Shown here: piece after piece, positions 11,526 to 23,800 of the stretch
How the letters are laid out: the number at the start of each line of letters is the position of its first letter
Position numbering within the stretch: the stretch's first letter is position 1
Origin: Caenorhabditis remanei
Lineage: Eukaryota > Nematoda > Chromadorea > Rhabditida > Rhabditidae
Direction of reading: 5' to 3'
Length of the DNA stretch: 64,000 bases
Assembly (NCBI RefSeq): GCF_010183535.1
Contig: NC_071330.1
Location: 17,589,717 to 17,653,716, forward strand
Program-made: the position numbers and the translations under genes
Notes under the pieces: model-generated
What the model was told of the DNA's origin: nothing
What the model saw: only the letters and a program-made list of their open reading frames with translations
Databases searched by the model: none

Positions 11526-12212
11526 CTTCTAGAGAAGAAGGGGAAAGGGAAAATTAGAGCTTTAAAAACGCTCACCGATGGAAAGGTATTCAAGAGCCTC
11601 GAATGTGCTTAAAGTAATCAAAAGCTTGCCTTATATGCGGTTTTCTGAGGCTCTTGACTCCGCCCATGCTTTTGGTTCTATTGGGCGGAGTTATCCATCG
11701 GTTGGCTGATAGAGCACAAAATCAGAGAAAAGAGGCGGGAGTTTGAGAAAGAGTATGAATAATCAACTGTCAAGGGAATTTTTTGAGACGAGAAATACGG
11801 CAACACGGAGAGATGATAGTTTTGTTAATTTGAGCTCTGCCGGAGTCAACACTACGAATCTGACGAATTCATTACGTTGTTCTTCATAAACCTTTAAGCG
11901 GCAGCCATTAGCTTAAGATACGCTTTATTTCAGTCCCTTAAGTCGTACCAGCAATCCCTGTTTTAAGCGTTTCTAGAAGGTTTTTATTCATAATTTATTT
12001 TAACACAAAATATAAAACTCTAAAAACTCATACAGAGGTCTGATGATTGATTTGAGGTATTGTTTTCAGAGAAACACATTGTGCTTCGATACATTACAAA
12101 ATAAAATACAAATGGACATGGGGAAATTCTGCGATCTACATATGTAGATGTTTACATTTGAATATAGAGTACGATTATCACAGGTGAAAGAAAGAAAAAA
12201 GAAAGAAAGCAT
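11526..12212. promoter_or_regulatory. Promoter of daf-7 copy A and 3' UTR of copy B
   Basis: Right of the copy A start, a 15-base sequence (TGGGCGGAGTTATCC on the plus strand, 11682-11696) recurs at 13682-13696 at a similar distance from the copy B start. On the minus strand a CATATAAGG TATA-like motif lies near 11628-11636. The right-hand part is the copy B 3' UTR, with AATAAA on the minus strand at 11998-11993. This UTR aligns with the copy A UTR at about 9920-10180. Confidence 0.6.
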
Positions 12213-13509
12213 TTAGGCGCATCCGCAGCGACGAGCAACCATTCCATTGACGTTGGCCAGAGTCACTTTGCCATCACGATTGACATAAATGAGCTTGATG
12301 TAGTCGTACTCAGTTGGGTGACAGCAGAAGCCAAGCTTGTTGAGTTCTTCATCGTGTTGAAGGAATTTGAGACTATACGAGCGCATGATCTTGGAGTGTC
12401 CGTAGTCGTTGAGGTACTGTAAAATGAAGGGATTTAGAAGATATGTGTTAAGACACTTTTGTTTTGCAACTTACGTGGTGGGAGTTCAATTTGCAGTTTC
12501 CTTTGCACACAAAGGCATCGTAGCGGTGTGGAGCGACAACCCATCCCCATCCTACTTTCTCGAAAGAGATTTGCATGTCGTAGAGGCAGCATCCTTTTGA
12601 TGGATTGTTTTCGGTGCAAACTGGGGTGGCAGAGCGACGAGTGCGGGATGGTTTGCTTATTCCATAACGTGGGTCACGGGAGACGACTTGGAGAATCATG
12701 GTGTCCGCTTTACTGATTGCTTGTTGTGGGTGAACAACTATATTGTGATCCTTGACCATGGCAGAAACGAAAAGTCCTCCGATTTTTCCGTCAGTGAACC
12801 ATCTGAAAATTGAAATTCGTTAGAATCAAATTCTGCTCGTTAGTTCAATTGTTTAAAAATTACCTTTTGACAGCATCTACTGGAAGTTGAATGGAAATTC
12901 TCTGACTTCCTTTGATCAAGAACGTGGCAGTGGTCACAAGCTCTCCAAGACTCATATCAGTTTTCTTCTCGAATACCTGCACATTGACTTCATGGACGGA
13001 GTGTTGTTCAAACGACGGGAGACTGGTTGCAACATGGAGAAGAGCTTCAACCACAACCATGCCTTTGAGATCTGCAGACATATTGAAAGCAGCCACGAAT
13101 TGAGATCGATCTTCTCCAGCTGATGGATCTTCGGCATCCAAGAATAGAAACTCCGCATTCTTGTCTCTACTATACTTTTCCGATATATCGGCCTGAATCT
13201 CTTGGTAGAACTTCTTCAGTTCTGGATCCATAATTTGATCAGGAGATGTTGCACCCATACCGACGTCTGGGAGTTGATCGAGGATAGTGAGCTGAAATAG
13301 AGGCGGTTTAGAAGTGAAAATACAACCAATTGAACAAAATATTTCTAATTTATTCTAAGCTTGAGAATGTAGCTTACCATGATATGTTCCGTTTGCCATG
13401 CTTGGAGAGTTGCATCGCAAGCACCATCCTTTGCACAGGTAGCGGAGTGGGTTCCACTCCAAAGAGTACTGAGACCCAGAATAAGAACCGGGAGTGACCA
13501 CCACTTCAT
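12213..13509 (-). CDS. daf-7: TGF-beta ligand, DAF-7-like, tandem copy B
   Basis: Secreted TGF-beta ligand precursor of 363 residues. Exons: 13509-13378, 13291-12864, 12802-12475 and 12416-12213. It has a signal peptide (MKWWSLPVLILGLSTLWSG start), a prodomain, and an RTRR site with cleavage after about residue 243. The 120-residue mature domain begins SATPVCTENN and carries the cysteine-knot pattern (GCCLYD, CKGNC, LGFCCHPTEYDYI, RRCGCA end). The intron 2 donor is a normal GT. Its position next to dac-1, the copy A relationship and the TRAPPC11/rps-29 neighbours match the C. elegans daf-7 locus as I recall it. Copy B has the more conventional CxC terminus (CGCA). I cannot tell from one window which copy is ancestral, so the symbol marks the locus rather than proven function. 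Confidence 0.9.
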
Positions 13510-14839
13510 CTTAGAAGAGAGGGAAGAAAAGGGAAAAAACCGGGGTTAGAGCTTCGAGAGGGAGGCGCACGGGTAAAATTGGGGTTTGTTCGAAATATTC
13601 GAAGGTAGTTTAAGCTAAATAACACCTTCCTTTATAGGCGAATCTTGGCCACGCCTCATTTTTAGAATTCATTTCCTGATGTGGGCGGAGTTATCCCCCG
13701 AGCTGTTGTCTTCTGTTCGCTGAGCTCAAGATGGACGAAATGGAGGGGCGTGGCCTATTGAGACTTGGTTGTATTGTGGAGAGTGAAGAAGCATGGTTAA
13801 TTAACTTCGGTAGGAATTTTCTGGAAGTACAGAAACGAGAAATATGTTTGAACGCAAAGATGTTCGTGTTGTTATGGAAATTTTGCATGAGTGGAAGCGC
13901 GTTGTTTGAACTGGGTGTTCGCTATAATCGGATGTTCTTACTTTTTTTCCTCGACACAACTTGCAGCAGTTGATTTCTAATTCCGTAAAGCATCAGGTTT
14001 CCTCAGCTGGAAAAGGATCCTTCTTGATATGAAAAAAGGAGGAAAATTGTTTTCTTTGTTTTTTTTTTTAGAAATTTTGAGAATCTGGATCATCTCCTTT
14101 GCGGTTTCTTTGGAAATGTTAGTATGATGAGCGCGGTTATTTCCAAAAGCAGAAATGCTCTGGTATGTTTGTCGAGTAATATTTAGAAGAATGTGGTAGT
14201 TGATACCTTCTAGGTATCCGCCATCCAATGGCCGCCGTTGGTCGTCCGTTTTATCCGCCCACCACCACCACCACAATCCGCTTCACCACCGAATTCTTTC
14301 ATTCTCGGAGTTTCTTCGCTCGCTTTATCAACCAGTTTTCTTTGAATTCAGCAGCATAACCTGAATCTACCATAATTCTTCATAAAACTTCTCTTCATTA
14401 GCCTTTGACGACAAGCTACGTCGAGTTCCTCGTATTCCGTCACAACTTTTCTATATCATCTAGGGATATGCAGTTGACGTGCATAAGCTAATTGAAGTCT
14501 ACGCATGTTTACCAGTTTTCTCCTCTTTTTTACTCAGAATTGATGATTAGTACTGATTACGTAAACCACTAATCATCACCCACTCTTATGAGTTCACAAG
14601 TTTTCGTTTTGAGTTTGATTAGAGACAGAAGAACGGAAAGAAGCTGGGGGTGCAGTTGGCATTCTACAAAAGTGACTTATGAATCAAGTTTATTGGAATG
14701 GCGAAGAAATTACACACTGAAAAGAATAATAGGAAACATATAATACATCAACGAGAAGAAAAAAGAAGAAAATAAATTATAAATTATACAAGTAGACAAA
14801 AAGACTCGGTGCCTCATCCAGGATTCATCCTGGCATATC
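13510..14839. other. daf-7 copy B promoter and TRAPPC11 3' flank
   Basis: The left part is the presumed promoter of copy B, with the shared TGGGCGGAGTTATCC element at 13682-13696 and a CTTTATAGGCG TATA-like stretch near 13631. The right end carries the TRAPPC11 3' UTR, with AATAAA on the minus strand at 14694-14689. Short open frames on both strands (for example plus 13731-13973) have no splice or family support. I see no gene. Confidence 0.5.
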
Positions 14840-17800
14840 CTACGATTGTTGTGCGAATTCCTTCGATTTGGGCTGAAAGTAGAAATTACTAAGGCTTCAT
14901 TCAAGATTACTAGTTTCTTTTTTCACACCGGAAACTTGAACTTTGCTGGAGTTTTCTAAGTATCGACTTGACCGGAAATAAACAATTTTTCAAAAAAACA
15001 GGAAAAAATATTCAGGTGAATGTTTACTAACCGTTTCAAGATGTGCTGGAAAGTTCGGTTATGTGATTTATCGCAGCTAAAAAGTGCGAATTAGCAACTT
15101 GAGCGGTTTCAAAACTTTAATATCATTCTATAGCGGGGTAAAGATCAAGGAATTCGAAAAACTTTCATTTGTCGAATTCCAAAAAGGTAGAATTCAAATT
15201 CATTTGATTTCCGGTGTGAGGGTGGACTAGATTCTTCTTACTTTTCTGTCTCTCTCTCTTTTTCAAAATGTTTTCTTTCCCAACAAAAAGTAGCCAAAGG
15301 CTAATGCTCAGTGGCCACACAGGGGTTCTATGAATCACATACATTATAATAACGTCCGGTGTGGTTTCCGAATCAAAAACCTTTTCAAGCCCCTAAATCT
15401 TTATCCGCTCTAAACACCCTGAACTTCCCGGAAGTTTTTCGTGTTTCAGAGTGTCATGAGAGCTAACTTGTTTGACATTTGACCATTAGAATGAGGAAGT
15501 TTCTGGAAAGATGGGGAACTAGGATTAGTTGAACTAACCAAAACGAAGATGGTCGCTGGCAGGGTTCGCAATGATTGTTGAAGAATTTGATCCGTAACTT
15601 GTGCAGATCTAAACGCAGATATTGTCCTCTAATAACTAGGAATGACACTTACTTCAGTGAAATCTTTGGGAAATTAAGACGTCCGGCACTCAACGCCATC
15701 ACGACAACGGTCACTCGTCGAGTCGCTCCAGGAAGTACTGTCAGTGTTATCTGAAATTGAAAGATCAGTCATTTCTATTTTTCAAGTCGGAGAATTAAAA
15801 AATAATTGTTTTGAATGATGTCAACAAGTTGTTATTAATTGTTTCTCTTTCACTAGCTATTTGGTTTTTTAGAGATGTTTTATCCTGTTGTCTTTCATGT
15901 GTACCACCTGGTCCATACCACTCAAGCCAAAACTGATTGGTCTTTGAACTCTTGTTTTTGTTATGAGTGTTTAGAATGGTCCTAGAATTCTTCTTTCCCG
16001 CAAACGATTCATTTCTCGCGTTTTCCGCATGGTCCAGACAGCTTAATCCGCTTATGTGCTCGTAGTCACTCCAATGTCCTACCACTACCTCGGCGGCAAT
16101 TCGGGGGACAGTAATTGATAGGTGGCCGAGGGGAACAAAGCTTGAAATTCGATTCAAGTACAGAATCACAAAACTTATCATAAAGTTGTCTTTCAAAGAT
16201 GTCTTTCAAACAAAAGAGCCGGAAACAGTATCCCATGAGCTGTATTCACAACTCATGTTGTTTTCAAGTCACTACAACGCAATCATCGCCAAATTTTGCT
16301 ATACTGACTTCCAAAGAGCTCTCCCAACTGATTGAAGAAATGGAAGGACATGTGCGAAGTTTTTTTTTCAAATTTTAGCTCAAAACACATCTTCCTCCGT
16401 GAAATGTTTGTGTCTTCAAGCGCAGACAGCCTAATCCTATCTCCCGTAACCGCGCAGCTGCATACTAGCGGTGAGGTGAACGTGCTGGCAACAAACACCG
16501 AAAATAATTAGGAAGAGGGATCTGTCTGAGCCATCGAATTAATTACCAAACAGTGTAGGGATGAAGGATTTGACACATTTGTAAGAAACAAGACTCTTGT
16601 TCGAGATTTCAAAAAATGAGATCATGATATCGTTTGGTCGTCTAGAACACACCAAAGAAGAGCACCGTGGTCCCGAAGAAAGATTTTGACCCAAAAAACT
16701 CAGTTCTGAAGATCGTTCCGAAAACAAATTTTTCCTCGCCCTTTTCTCTTCCCGTGCCATTTTGAACTCTCTTCCAAAACTCCCACACACTTCGTTAATG
16801 TTCCGTGAGAGCCACCAATTACCTTTCTTTCTCCACTGAACATGAAGACATCGTTGAGGTCGAAGTTGGTTGATATCTCGATGACCTGAAATTAAGAAAT
16901 CTACTTCCTTATAGTTACGTTGCTCGTTCCGTCACTTGTTTTGTGCGCTCTGAACCTCTGCTAATACTACCTGTGGGATTGCTACGTCGGCAGTGTACAA
17001 GGAAACGAGAAGTTGTGTGTGGGGAAGTGTTGTTACTACGTAACACTTATCACAACCGAAAACATAATAAATTGGGGGTTGTGAAGGTATAATAACAACC
17101 ATATCTAAACCGAATAATCTTCGTACAAAGTAACTGAGATAGGAACATTTCCTGTTCTCATGTGAATAGAGGAGATCGGGGGGAAAGTTGAAAACAAACC
17201 TCTTTGGAATGGTTAGTCAGTTCGAAGCAGATGTCGATCGGTTGTCGGACAACTGCTGGGTTTGATTTGATGCATGAAGCGATCGAGATGGGGCACGGGA
17301 ACACCGGGATTCGGCAGAGTGGCACCACTGATCGCACTGGGCAAGAGTTGGGAGATGCCCTGCAAAAATAGAAAGTTCCAAGTTTGATAGTTATATAAAA
17401 ACATGCATTTTTCACGAAAATCGTATCTATTTGATGTTGTATAGATTTCTATACATTGTCTCTTTTCTTTCTCAACTTGATATTGCAAATACTCATTCTT
17501 CGTGATCATCTTCTCTTCTCCTGACACCGGAAACAGATGTTTAACCGGCAAAGTCTCTACAAGTTTTTGTGTTATTGACGACTACAATCATTTCATTTAC
17601 TAAAATTTGTAGGTCAGAACTAATCCGGCAACGACTTTCTCTTCTCGATCTATCTTCTAGAACTTTTTTCGTTTATTACAGAATGACTTCTGACAATGTT
17701 GTTGATCTCTTATTGCCGTGATTACTCATTCAAGAACCGTCGATCAGAATAAATCAGTTGTTGTAGTTGCGAAATCGCTACCGTAGTCGCATTCATGCGG

Positions 17801-20800
17801 AAATTGTGCGAGTAACTACAAACACAGTAGGTAATAACTTGTTAACAAATAACAAGAATTTTCTGTTGTGCCAAACAGGAAATCATGAGATTGGCTCGAT
17901 TGGTACGGAAAATATACGAAATTAGATTCAGATGAGTCAACGCATAATAAGTGATCATATGCGCATCTGTGAGTAAGACGAGAGCATCGAAAATGAGCTA
18001 TTTTCCAGTAGAGCATCTCGTGAGCGGGGATTTTCAGACTATTGTGTTTCAAAACATCATATAATCTCAAACGAATCGCTTCATGCTGATATTAACATCG
18101 TTGATTTCTTCCATTCTATTTGATCAACGTTCCGAACAGATTATTCAGCGTTATTACTGTGCAGAAAATTTGGAAAACTATGAGACAAAAAAGGTTCTGA
18201 GCAGTACGAAGATATCCTTTGTGAGTCTGAAGAAATCCGGAAGAACATTTTGCATCATTTAGACAAATGGTGTTTTCTTCATAGTATAGCCGCAGCAGTA
18301 TAACCACAGCTTGGAGTAACACATGCATGAAGACAGTACTCAAAATGATAGAAAAACTAAGCAGCAGACTAAGAACTCGAGAGAAGTAAAATGTTGTAGA
18401 AAAATCAGGGAAAATAATGAAAACGAACTAGTGTTCTTGATCAGATTCACTCATTTATATACTTGGCTGTTTTTGCCTAGACTATGTAAATGGAAGATGT
18501 CTAGACATAATCAAATTCGACTAACTCCAATTTCAGAAGTTCTTGGTATTTACGAAACAGAAAATAATTTTCAGATAATGGGTAAGGAGATCCTGGTAAG
18601 AATCTTCTATGTTTCCGCGTTCATTCTGAGATTGTAGAGTTCCTCGAAGTTTGTCATCCAAACTATATCCAATATCTATTTATTCCTGTCTTCTCCTTCT
18701 CCATTGACATCATTTTGGAAACTTTACTTTTTCACAATCATCACATGAACAGCATGTTCTATTTCAGACGATCAGTGATATCAACCAACTAGAAATGTAG
18801 TTTCGATATACCGTAGTGCCCAACTAAGGCAAAGAAGAAAAACCAATTTCCTGTCGCCCTGGTTTCCTGAAGGTGAAGAAGTTCTGGATCGAATTTCTAT
18901 TGAATCGTTAAACGGAAATGTCACCGGATATTAGAAGAGCTTAGTTTTTTGATAAACTGCAGATGGATGGCAACTTCTAGAATTCGATGAAAAGATACTG
19001 TAGGGAACCAGAAACAAAGTTCATTGATTCAACCCAGGCGTCAAGCTATCAGTGTGCTTTAACGACGCTTATAACAGACATTACCAAGCTGAAACCTCAA
19101 CGGTTTTCTCCAGTTCTGTAGGTTCCGTTGCTTCTGATGATCATCTTTCGAACTGGGAACTCTTCATAACTCTTCATAGATTCCTCCACATTTTTCAAGC
19201 ATTAATGATCAATCAGAGAACCAATAAATCTCCTGGTGCCTGGCACCAAACCAACAACACACCTTCTTACTCACACCCTCCAAAAATGTATCTTTATCCT
19301 TTTCTTCTTGGAAAAAGTAATTACTCTTTTCACTCACACCTTTAAAACTACAATTCAGAGATATGAAAAAAAGCGATTATTTACTTGCGATCAACAAGCG
19401 ATTTTGTACATAGTTGAGTCCTGACTAATCCGAAAATTACCGGTTTCTTTTGTTATCTCTTCTGCAAACTGCGGTCAGATCAGAACTAACTCAGAAAACT
19501 ACCAAATCAGAAGTTTCTTGAAGAAAGAGTAATTTTGAGAAATTTAAGAATTCGGAACGGAAAGAACTAGAAGGGCAAATGAGTCTGCATAATCTATGTG
19601 ATCTGAAACATTGTTATTACCTCCTCCACTCCACCGACATCCTTCCCAATGGTGTCTCCGATTCATCCTCCTTCACCAGAACTTTAATAACTGCCGAGTA
19701 GCAAATGGTTTCTTCGGCATTCACTGCATCTGGAATCCAATTAATCTGTTTTTTAGAGAACTTATGTATCGTCCAACCATTCAAGTTCTTTCCTGATCCT
19801 CCACAAGCCGTGTCACAGAGTGTCACCACATCAGCCATCAGAAATTCGATCGAATTTATAATAATTGGCGCAGCCGATTCGATGCTGACATTCAGAACAT
19901 GTTCACAGTTGTTCAAGATGGATGACATCGGGATTCCATTCATATTCATCACATTACTAGTGACCGAGAATGGTTCATTTGCAACAACTCCTACTTCCAG
20001 AATCGTCGACTTCGCCACGTGTTGATTATCCTTGTAGTTCAGTTCCAGTTGAAGTACGTAGTCGCCAATGAGTTGAGCAGAAAACATCAGTGGAATTGTG
20101 ATCTGAAAACAGGGGGCTTAGTGTTTCAAATCATTTTTAAATTCGATTTCGAGCTCATTAAAAAGTGAAAATGGCAGACGATGTAGTGACGCTTCGAAAT
20201 AGAATTCTGATGTGATTTCTTCAATGATCTGATCATAATTTGAGTGGTTCTTACGGATTCCTTTCCGATATTACATTCTTTCAAACCATATATATGGTCG
20301 TCTAATCAGGATTTCCCATTCAATCCCATCTATTCTCTCTCAATGAGTCACATTGCTCAACAGCCAAAAGATCAGATCATAGAATCCATGAAATCAGCGC
20401 CAACTTCGAAAAACCGTCACGTCACCGCGTCATCTGACATTTCCCATTTGCTCACTTGATCTAAAGCTTTTATTCTATTTTAACACTCATTTGCTCTCTC
20501 CTCACATCATCTCAACTTCTCATTGACGCACGCTCTGATTAGAAGCGCCCCTTGGGAACGGTTCACCTGACGTGCACCAACTGATACCGCGAGTTGTTTA
20601 CGACATACCGTCGAATCTAAGAATCTAACAAATGAGTGAAAAATAGAATCACACGATACCGATAACAACACACGTATGCATCCCTTGAGGAAAAATGGAT
20701 GAAAGAATGAGCTCGCGGAGCGAACAAAATTGGAAATCAGTTGAAAATAAAGAAAGGGGTTGATAAAATTGAAGAAAGGTACTGAAGTAACAAGTGAAGG

Positions 20801-23800
20801 AAAGATTCTTATTGAAACAGAGATTCTAATGAAGGATATAGACGTTAAGGATCAATGACAGAGCGTCTTGAATATCAACAACAACCTGAGAGGATGAAAG
20901 ATAAAGAACGGATAGGAAAAAGTTCGAGAAAAGTGAAAAAAGAATGATTCCATATGGAATTGATACAAATTCATAACATACCAAACTCAAACTGGACTCA
21001 ATTAGAGAAACAAAGTTAGCCTACCTTGCGACAAATTCCAAACAAGAAACATGTTTCTAATTAAAAATTCAGACAGCAGATAGCCTGACTTTACACTAGG
21101 ATAATCTCCTCATTTCTATGTAACTCACCATTTCCCCAGAACCAAGTTGATCGCATATCTTCATCGAGAACTCAGACTTCAACTCATTTCCTTCTTTCTC
21201 CACAAACAAAACCGCGGCGGCTTCGGTATGCTTTTGATCTTGTCTTTTGAAGTCTAATTGAAGATTTTGGAAGGTATGTTTAGAAGTGTTACGAAGAGTC
21301 AACTCAGTGCTTGTAACTTCTCCGATTAGACAGTTAACATTCACATTGTTCTCCAACGTTATAGTTGTCTTCTCTCCGCCAATCCTGAAAAATTAGAAGT
21401 GTTCAGAAATCATATTCTCTTTCCGCTCACTTCAAGAACTCCAATCCAACAATATTCTCCACGTGGCAATTACGATTCAACGCATTTTCATCGAACTCAA
21501 TTTGTCCACAAATCACACTTCCAACATCCAACACCACTTTTGTAACAGTCACAATCCAATTCTGTTTCGCTTCCTTCAAATCCAGCATGATAACACGTTT
21601 CATCGGATGATCACTACTGATTTCAACATTTCCCAATGAAATCGGATCATATAACAGAGAGTCGGCGGTTTCAGTGGCAGGTGTTTGATTCGGCTCTGGC
21701 GGGAATTTTTTGGATTTGAGATAGACAGTCACATTATTCAATCTGAAACAGGTTAGCGCGTTATATTTCACTTGCAGTATATTCTCTAGTTTGGACCGAG
21801 TTCAAATCGGACTTAGTCATCAAAAAACTAGATTTTAAAATTTTAAAATCAGAAGGTGAGAATATAAAACTTCTGATTTTTCGTACCAGGTACACAATTT
21901 GTTGCATTTTTTGTATTTTGACTTTCCAATAACAATAATTTTCAAATTTCGGTTAAAAGTAATACAAATTTCTATGCCCACTTGATTCATCGGAAGAATT
22001 ATAAGATCAGACTTCTCACAGGATGTCAAAGTGCCTGATTTTTCACCGCAATAACGACTCGTTGCAGAAATTTCTCCCGGAAGATCACAATTTTCGTAAG
22101 CACCTCATATTTTGGTCAATCTTTGACAACAGCTCGATCCTCACAGCCACCTTCGTTCCCTGCTCAACTGTTTGCTCATCCAGGAAACTGACACGTGTCT
22201 CCAAGAACAACTCTGCAATTTTCGAAGCATGCACAATAAATGTTGGTCGCTCTTGGATCACTTGTTGCCATTGTGTTTGATAGGCTTGCAGCTGCAAAAC
22301 TTTCTCTATTTACCATTTTTTCGAGTCTGTTTTTGGTGTAGTCAACGGAAATTGGAATATGTCTACTAGCGGATATTGGATTTTATTTTTGGGCATTGAA
22401 CATTGTTGATACACCTATCACATTACAATGTGACAAATGCAATTGTCAAGTAGCATCCGCTTTGATGTTGAAGCACAAACTACGTTCTTACAGATCCTTA
22501 CCTGTTCTTTCGACACATCATCATTGGGAAACGGTGATCCGGGTGCTCGTCCTTCCAACATGCTCATTAATCCAGAGACGCAATCCGACGGCAACACTTC
22601 AGAGTATGCTGGGCACATCAGTTGCATACAGCACACTGCGAAGTCTTGAACACTTGCGATTGCGTAGGCGGCCCACGTGGCTCGATGCATCATGTCTTTG
22701 CGAATAGTGAACGGCAGGGCGCCGTCTTTGATCACCATTCCCCAGAAGCGGAGCGCTCGCTGTATTTCGTTGTTGGCATAGCAAGTGTTCGCCATCTGGA
22801 AAATGTGCTATTGGAAGCGAAGACTAAAACTAACTGACCTCCATCATAACTTTTTTCTTCATTCTCATGCAACCATACTTCTGGTATTGTGCCAATGCGG
22901 CAGACAATAGGGATATGACTCCCTCATGATTAACCACCAGCCGTTGGGTGATGGCGTTCACCGCGGCTGCTTCGATTTCAGCACTCGCCAGTCCGTCCTG
23001 CTGAATCCTCCAGGGCCGTTGACCAAAGAAGATGGTACTCGATGCGTTGGCCAGAGGGTCGGGGTTTGGGTAGGGGACGTTTTGAGGTGCATCTAAAGGA
23101 ATCGGACGTCATTGATCAAAATCAGCGTTTAAAACGTTGGAATTAACAATAGAAAATGTAATTGGTTCTCTAAAAGGTGAGTTCAGTGTTAATAAATTAT
23201 CGTTGTCGTGAAAATGAAGACTCAGAAGTCTATGAGACAGAAAGTCAGAAAAAATAATAAATATACTACAAATAGAAATAAATACCTCAAACCTAGCATT
23301 AAAACTGCCAGATAACCATTTTGAATATTTCTTACTGTTTGCTAACGATTTTTAACAATTTTTACGAATAAAGTTACTCTCCACACTCATATCACTCACT
23401 TCTTTTCAACGCAGCAATTTCCGTGTTCGCCGTTGCATAGATACTCGCAGCCTGATCTAAATGTGTACCCGGATTCAAAGTGGCAAGTGCAGAAAGACCG
23501 CTGGCAACGGATCGTTCGAAGAGTTGAGCGAATTGATAGCATTGTTTAGATTTCCAGAGAAGAAGTTCAATAGAGGCGAGATGTGGAGTTGGATAGATGC
23601 CAGGTGCTGATAAGAAGAAGACTGAGGTGTGTCGACGCATTTGATTGATCGCTTCGAGGGCGGTACTGTGAAGGAAGTAGAGTTCACAGATCTGTAATAA
23701 GGGAGGAAATGGGTGGAAATAATTAGTAGGATTGAATAATTGTCAGTTCAATTATCAAATTATGATAAGCTCTAAATTTGTCAGGAGTGACGTACAGTAT

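Noticed and set aside
13977..14276. Minus-strand frame starting with a Trp run near 14276
   Set aside because: The Trp run is the antisense of a CCACCA tract. There is no splice or family support.
15795..16196. 133-codon minus-strand frame in a TRAPPC11 intron as a nested gene
   Set aside because: It is on the host strand inside an intron, with no promoter, splice partner or recognisable domain. The TRAPPC11 exons on both sides join in frame without it.
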